From positions 1 through 64,000 of the forward strand of contig CANMPB010000001.1 of NCBI GenBank assembly GCA_947499625.1: a DNA stretch of 64,000 nt. The letters run 5' to 3'. This document shows, in pieces, positions 58,611 to 64,000 of this stretch (position 1 is its first letter; each line of letters opens with the position of its first letter). Source of the DNA: Methylophilaceae bacterium. GTDB taxonomy: Bacteria > Pseudomonadota > Gammaproteobacteria > Burkholderiales > Methylophilaceae. Under the pieces are notes generated by a model that had not been told where the DNA came from, did not search any database, and saw only the letters and a program-made list of their open reading frames with translations. The position numbers and the translations under genes are program-made.

Positions 58611-60954
58611 TTTGGTTTGGAGCCAGGATATCTCTATTGCCATTACTTTGCATTGCGGAAACAAGGCCAGCTCTTTCCATATCCTCAATAATTCTTGCAG
58701 CACGGTTATAACCAATGCGTAAATGTCTTTGCACTGAAGAGATTGATGGTTTTCTTGATCTCAACACTAACTCCACAGCCTCATCATAAAGCGGATCTTT
58801 CTCGCCTGAGAAATTAGAAGATGAGCTTCCATAATCGCCACTCTCTAAAGTTTCGTTAGTTAAAATACCTTCAATATAATTCGGCTCACCATGTGACTTA
58901 AGATAGTTCACAACTTTATGTACTTCCTGATCAGACACAAATGCTCCATGAATTCTTTGAGGGTAACCTGAACCTGCAGGCTTATACAACATATCACCTT
59001 GACCAAGCAAAGTCTCAGCACCCATTTGATCTAAGATGGTTCGCGAATCAATTTTGCTAGATACTTGGAATGCAATTCTTGCGGGAATGTTAGCTTTAAT
59101 AAGTCCTGTAATCACATCCACCGAAGGTCTTTGTGTTGCTAAAACTAGATGAATGCCAGAAGCTCTAGCTTTTTGAGCTAGTCTAACAATGAGCTCTTCA
59201 ATTTTTTTGCCTACCACCATCATTAAATCTGCAAGCTCATCAATAACAATCACAATAAGTGGCATTTCAGATAAGGGTTCAGTATTTTCTGGATTTATAG
59301 GATCCGCAATAGGGGACCCATCTTTTATACTCTCTTTAATTTTTTGATTGTAACCAGCTAGGTTTCTGACGCCTAACATCGACATCAACTTATAACGTCT
59401 TTCCATTTCACCTACACACCAATTTAATGCGTTTGCAGCTTGACGCATATCAGTCACGACCGGCGCTAATAAGTGAGGTATGCCTTCATAGACAGACAGC
59501 TCAAGCATTTTAGGGTCGATGAATATCATCCTAACTTTTTCAGAGTTGGCTTTGTAAAGTAAGCTGAGAATTAATGCGTTGATTGCAACCGATTTGCCCG
59601 CGCCTGTGGTACCTGCGATTAATACGTGTGGCATTTTAGATAAATCAGCAATCTCAGGGCGGCCTGAAATATCTTTTCCTAAAGCAATCGTGAGAGAAGC
59701 ACTCGTATCTGCAAAGATTTGAGAGCTCATGATTTCAGATAAGTAAACAATTTGCCTTTTAGGATTCGGTATCTCTAAACCCATACATGTTTTACCAGGA
59801 ATAGTTTCAACGACACGAACACTCACAACAGACAGTGCGCGCGCTAAATCTTTCGATAAGTTAGTGACTTGACTACCTTTAACGCCAGGTGCTGGCTCAA
59901 ACTCATAACGGGTAATCACAGGACCAGGTTGAGCTGAAATTACCTTGGCTTCAATACCAAAGTCCATTAATTTCTTCTCAATAAGTCGAGATATAAACTC
60001 AATCGTTTCTGGCGATTGGGGTTCGACTTGATTTGATGGCTGATCTAAAAGATGAAGAGGTGGCAGTAAATTGTCACTAAAACTAAATAACGGAATTTGT
60101 TTTTCTTTTTGCACGCGCTCACTTATTTTAATTTCTACATCCGGAGATCCAATATTGACTGGGGACCTATTTTCAGATTTTCTGCGCTCACTCTCTAAGA
60201 GTTCTAATCTCTGCTTTTCTATCACTCTTCCATGTTTACGATCTTGCCAATCTCTATATCGATATTGTGCTCTTTGAAATAGGGCGAAAGTAAAGTGGCC
60301 AGAATGTTCTGAAATTCTGAGCCATGACCACCCTGTAAATAAGCTAAACCCTATCGCAATGGATGTGATCAAAAAAATACTTGAGCCTACATAGCCTAAA
60401 GATGAACGCAATGCTTGGTCGAATAATTTTCCAAGTAAGCCACCTTGGCTTAATGGAAATTGAGCAGGAAGATCTATTAAATGACCTGCTTCAAAAGCAG
60501 ATGAGGCAGAAATTAGTAAAAAGAAACCAAAATAATTAAAAAGCAAAAAAGAACGATAGCCTTTTAAATCCTTATTGTATTGGGGATAAAGAAGCCAAAT
60601 ACTAAAGAAACATAGGAAGCTTAGCCACCAACTTGATAAACCGAAAATATAGAGTAGTAAATCAGATAAATACGAACCAATAATGCCACCAGCATTATGA
60701 ATTGAGTTTGCACCGCTAACGCTATGCGACCATGATGGATCTTGACTAGAGTATGTCGCAAGGATAATGGTTAAATAAAAGCCTAAAAAAATTAAACTTA
60801 ACCACCAAGCTTCACGTGTAAGCTTACTTTTAATCCCGCTATGTTTATTATCCTGTGGGGTTTGGCTAGCTTTTCCAGATTCTGATTTTTTTTTAAAAAA
60901 CAAGGTTATAAGTGCTCGGAATGTTTCTTCAATTATATCAGTTTGAGGTACCAA
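58603..60954 (-). CDS. ftsK: DNA translocase FtsK
   Basis: FtsK anchors in the septum and pumps chromosomal DNA towards dif for XerCD resolution. The 783 residues carry four or so N-terminal membrane segments (about 50-215), a short linker (about 220-300, much shorter than in E. coli), the RecA-like motor with Walker [16 protein letters not shown] near residue 455 and [13 protein letters not shown] near 560, and the winged-helix gamma domain [30 protein letters not shown] near the end. The only possible 5' start in frame is a TTG at 60954; an AAGGA lies 15 bases upstream, farther than usual. Confidence 0.95.
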   Translation of the reverse strand: MVPQTDIIEETFRALITLFFKKKSESGKASQTPQDNKHSGIKSKLTREAWWLSLIFLGFYLTIILATYSSQDPSWSHSVSGANSIHNAGGIIGSYLSDLLLYIFGLSSWWLSFLCFFSIWLLYPQYNKDLKGYRSFLLFNYFGFFLLISASSAFEAGHLIDLPAQFPLSQGGLLGKLFDQALRSSLGYVGSSIFLITSIAIGFSLFTGWSWLRISEHSGHFTFALFQRAQYRYRDWQDRKHGRVIEKQRLELLESERRKSENRSPVNIGSPDVEIKISERVQKEKQIPLFSFSDNLLPPLHLLDQPSNQVEPQSPETIEFISRLIEKKLMDFGIEAKVISAQPGPVITRYEFEPAPGVKGSQVTNLSKDLARALSVVSVRVVETIPGKTCMGLEIPNPKRQIVYLSEIMSSQIFADTSASLTIALGKDISGRPEIADLSKMPHVLIAGTTGAGKSVAINALILSLLYKANSEKVRMIFIDPKMLELSVYEGIPHLLAPVVTDMRQAANALNWCVGEMERRYKLMSMLGVRNLAGYNQKIKESIKDGSPIADPINPENTEPLSEMPLIVIVIDELADLMMVVGKKIEELIVRLAQKARASGIHLVLATQRPSVDVITGLIKANIPARIAFQVSSKIDSRTILDQMGAETLLGQGDMLYKPAGSGYPQRIHGAFVSDQEVHKVVNYLKSHGEPNYIEGILTNETLESGDYGSSSSNFSGEKDPLYDEAVELVLRSRKPSISSVQRHLRIGYNRAARIIEDMERAGLVSAMQSNGNRDILAPNQNE

Positions 60955-60985
60955 AAAATGATGAAAAAATCCTTAAAAAGTACCC

Positions 60986-60997
60986 CTTATACCAAAA
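60986..60997 (-). promoter_or_regulatory. Putative extended -10 promoter for ftsK
   Basis: On the minus strand TGG-TATAAG matches an extended -10 element with one mismatch about 32 bases before the ftsK TTG. The 117-base gap to trxB holds this and the trxB promoter back to back, with no further structure seen. Confidence 0.4.
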
Positions 60998-61003
60998 ATA
61001 GGT

Positions 61004-61032
61004 TTGCTTAATAAGGCGATGAAAACTAAAAT
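61004..61032 (+). promoter_or_regulatory. Putative promoter for trxB
   Basis: TTGCTT (3 of 6) and TAAAAT (5 of 6) are separated by 17 bases; transcription would begin about 33 bases before the trxB ATG, and CAGGA provides a ribosome site 7 bases from that ATG. Confidence 0.45.
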
Positions 61033-61035
61033 TGA

Positions 61036-62013
<978 letters not shown>

Positions 62014-62017
62014 TGTC

Positions 62018-62572
62018 ATGGCAAAAAATGAAAATGACAAAGACGAAATTGATTTATTTAAAGAAGCCATTAAAGGTACAACTCCATTAAAAATTAGTTC
62101 GAAAAAAAAAGAGCATAAAGCGCCTCAACACAAACCTAAGCCCATACCCCTTAATTTCATAAAAGATGAAAAGCAAGCGCTGATTGATTCTATTAGCGAT
62201 CATTACGAGCCACTTCACGACATCGAAAATGGTGAGGAGCTTTTCTATATCAGACAAGGTCACTCGCCTGACGTATTAAAAAAACTAAGAAAAGGTTATT
62301 GGGTCATCCAAAAATCTATTGATCTTCATGGCTTGATTTCGGATGAAGCAAAAGCATATGTGGTTCAATTTATAGCTGAATGTAAAAAAAATAATATTCG
62401 CTGTGTTCGTATCGTTCATGGTAAAGGCTATAACTCAAAAAACAAAGAACCCATTCTTAAAAATAAACTTAAGCATTGGTTAGCGCAAAAAGAAGAAGTA
62501 ATCGCATACGCTCAAGCTCGAGATCATGATGGCGGGAGTGGAGCCGTTATTGTATTATTAAGTGCCCATTAA
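62018..62572 (+). CDS. Smr/MutS2-domain protein
   Basis: From the ATG at 62018 the protein is 184 residues. A charged N-terminal region (1-95) precedes the Smr domain (about 103-182) with the LDLHG-like motif SIDLHGLISDEAKAYV, the RIVHGKGYNSK loop and the C-terminal AQARDHDGGSGAVIVLL. Smr domains are nicking endonucleases or RNA-binding modules; the stand-alone YdaL/SmrA-like forms have no settled role. A longer frame reaching back into trxB is an overlap artefact. It follows trxB by 4 bases, and its stop overlaps the stop of the convergent ABC exporter (palindromic TTAA). Confidence 0.9.
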   Translation: MAKNENDKDEIDLFKEAIKGTTPLKISSKKKEHKAPQHKPKPIPLNFIKDEKQALIDSISDHYEPLHDIENGEELFYIRQGHSPDVLKKLRKGYWVIQKSIDLHGLISDEAKAYVVQFIAECKKNNIRCVRIVHGKGYNSKNKEPILKNKLKHWLAQKEEVIAYAQARDHDGGSGAVIVLLSAH

Positions 62573-64000
62573 GCTTCGCCCAAAAAGCCTCCACTTTGGT
62601 GCTTCCAAAGTCTCGCATATAAGCCTTTCTTTTTAATAAGCTCATTATGAGAACCCTCTTCTATAATCTTCCCTTTATCGATCACAATAAGCCTATCCAT
62701 TGCCGCAATAGTTGATAGGCGATGTGCAATTGCGATCACCGTCTTACCTTCCATTAATTGATACAGACTTTGTTGAATAACAACTTCAATTTCAGAATCA
62801 AGCGCACTTGTGGCTTCATCTAATAATAATATAGGCGCATCTTTTAGCATAACTCTTGCAATAGAAATACGCTGTCTTTGACCACCTGATAACTTAACGC
62901 CTCTTTCGCCAACATGAGCTTCATAGCCTTTTCTAGAAAGATTATCTTCCAAATGCATAATAAAATCATGGGCCTTAGCTCTTTTCGCGGCATTGACCAT
63001 TTCATTTCGAGTTGCATTAGGTCTTCCATAAACTATATTGTCTTTAACTGAGCGGTGGAGTAAAGATGTGTCTTGCGTGACCATACCAATCTTTTCTCTC
63101 AAGCTATTTTGATTTACTTTTGAAATATCTTGATTATCTATAGCAATTACCCCTGATTTAAGATCATAAAATCGCAATAATAAATTTACGAGGGTAGACT
63201 TACCTGACCCAGACCTACCTACTAACCCTACTTTTTCGCCAGACTTAATATTCAATGTAAAATTATGAATGACAGAAGTTTTTTGATTGGGATAATTAAA
63301 AACAATATTTTGAAATGAAACTGAAGCTTTTTTAATGATGAGGTCTTCTGCATTTTTAATATCTTTAATTTCTTGCTGCACTGAAAGCGTATTTAGTCCG
63401 TCTTGGAGAGTTCCGACTTGCTCATATAAGGATGTCATTTCCCACATGACCCAGTGCGAGATACCGTTCAATCTCAAAGCCATAGCTGTTGAGGTTGCAA
63501 CTACTCCCACCATGATTTCATTCTTTGACCAAAGCCAAATAGCAACAACGCCAGTTCCAATCACAAGTAACATACTTAAAAAATGATTAATAATTTCAAT
63601 CCAACTAACTAAACGCATTTGCATATTTACCGCACCTAAAAATTCTTCCATTGCAACTTTAGCAAAATTTGCTTCGCGTCCTGCGTGAGAAAATAGCTTG
63701 ATGGTGCTTATATTTGTATAAGCGTCTGTAATGCGTCCGGTCATTAAAGACCTCGCATCAGCTTGATTTCTCGACAACTTACTTAAGCGCGGCACAAAAT
63801 AAATAAGGACGAAAATATACAAAAGAACCCAGGTCATAAATGGAAGCATCAGTATCAAATTAAATTTACCTACAACAAAAATCATCGTTAGGAAGTAAAT
63901 AATCACGTACACCAAAATGTCAGCCAAAATGAACCATAAATCTCTCACTGCAAGAGCAGTTTGCATAACTTTTGCAGCAACTCTCCCTGCAAATTCATTG
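62569..64000 (-). CDS. ABC transporter with fused membrane and ATPase domains (N-terminus outside window)
   Basis: The frame continues to the window edge (FAGRVAAKVMQTALAVRDL reads on from it), so the N-terminal part is missing. What remains is most of a type IV exporter membrane domain and a full ATPase domain with Walker A GRSGSGKSTL, the Q loop GMVTQDTSLLH, signature LSGGQRQRISIARVML, Walker B ILLLDEATSALD and the switch AHRLSTI. It resembles MsbA-type and half-size multidrug/lipid exporters; the substrate is unknown. It is convergent with the Smr gene. Confidence 0.93.
   Translation of the reverse strand, partial: NEFAGRVAAKVMQTALAVRDLWFILADILVYVIIYFLTMIFVVGKFNLILMLPFMTWVLLYIFVLIYFVPRLSKLSRNQADARSLMTGRITDAYTNISTIKLFSHAGREANFAKVAMEEFLGAVNMQMRLVSWIEIINHFLSMLLVIGTGVVAIWLWSKNEIMVGVVATSTAMALRLNGISHWVMWEMTSLYEQVGTLQDGLNTLSVQQEIKDIKNAEDLIIKKASVSFQNIVFNYPNQKTSVIHNFTLNIKSGEKVGLVGRSGSGKSTLVNLLLRFYDLKSGVIAIDNQDISKVNQNSLREKIGMVTQDTSLLHRSVKDNIVYGRPNATRNEMVNAAKRAKAHDFIMHLEDNLSRKGYEAHVGERGVKLSGGQRQRISIARVMLKDAPILLLDEATSALDSEIEVVIQQSLYQLMEGKTVIAIAHRLSTIAAMDRLIVIDKGKIIEEGSHNELIKKKGLYARLWKHQSGGFLGEA

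Noticed and set aside
58611..58715. N-terminal extension of lolA by 35 residues
   Set aside because: It runs out of frame through the ftsK 3' end and would bury the signal peptide; the ATG at 58610 starts directly with a normal signal sequence.

Overview
The window is a compact, AT-rich bacterial chromosome segment (about one third G+C by eye) that best fits a betaproteobacterial methylotroph of the Methylophilaceae, probably a streamlined planktonic lineage of the OM43 / 'Ca. Methylopumilus' type. The reasons are pqqBCDE (PQQ is the cofactor of methanol dehydrogenases), the betaproteobacterial order leuC-leuD-leuB-asd-fimV-truA-trpF-trpB-trpA-accD-folC-SPOR-cvpA-purF-metZ, an EarP/EF-P(Arg32) pair, the ftsK-lolA-rarA-serS block, and very short or negative gene spacings. 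The family assignment is inference; no rRNA is present to confirm it.

Layout: 1-2405 (-) pqqE (cut by the window edge), pqqD, pqqC, pqqB. 2516-9403 (-) aromatic and serine synthesis genes downstream of gyrA: gyrA-serC-pheA-hisC-aroF. 9489-25633 (-) a long biosynthetic run, read in order of transcription: leuC, leuD, leuB, asd, fimV, an EcfT-like membrane gene, truA, trpF, trpB, trpA, accD, folC, a SPOR protein, cvpA, purF, then metZ behind its own promoter and a SAM-II riboswitch. 25642-29820 (-) argD-argF-argG-ppnP-yajQ. 29887-30485 (-) a PuuD-like membrane protein behind an unannotated 31-residue membrane peptide. 30658-32636 (+) a Rieske oxygenase and an EamA transporter. 32622-34981 (-) a NarL-type two-component pair. 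35151-43301 (+) acs, a YhdP-like giant AsmA-family protein, a nitrilase-family amidase and tldD. 43304-45495 (-) efp, earP, greB. 45539-50784 (+) an AddB/AddA-like pair. 50873-54331 (-) mfd. 54346-55020 (+) rpiA. 55017-60954 (-) ftsK-lolA-rarA-serS. 61072-62572 (+) trxB and an Smr-domain gene. 62569-64000 (-) an ABC exporter cut by the window edge.

Most genes are housekeeping: amino-acid synthesis (Leu, Thr/Met/Lys branch, Trp, Phe, Ser, Arg, Met), purine and folate synthesis, DNA repair and translation support. The points that depart from the ordinary are the transcription-terminating SAM-II riboswitch before metZ, a LolA fused to an NTF2-like domain, the 31-residue membrane peptide, an AddA-like helicase that ends before the nuclease domain, an orphan EcfT-like protein, and a pqq cluster with no pqqA in front of it.

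I saw no tRNA, rRNA, insertion sequence, prophage, attachment site or CRISPR array. No gene-free stretch exceeds 300 bases; the longest are 30486-30657, 10662-10838, 60955-61071, 2406-2515 and 35042-35150, whose contents are listed among the features.
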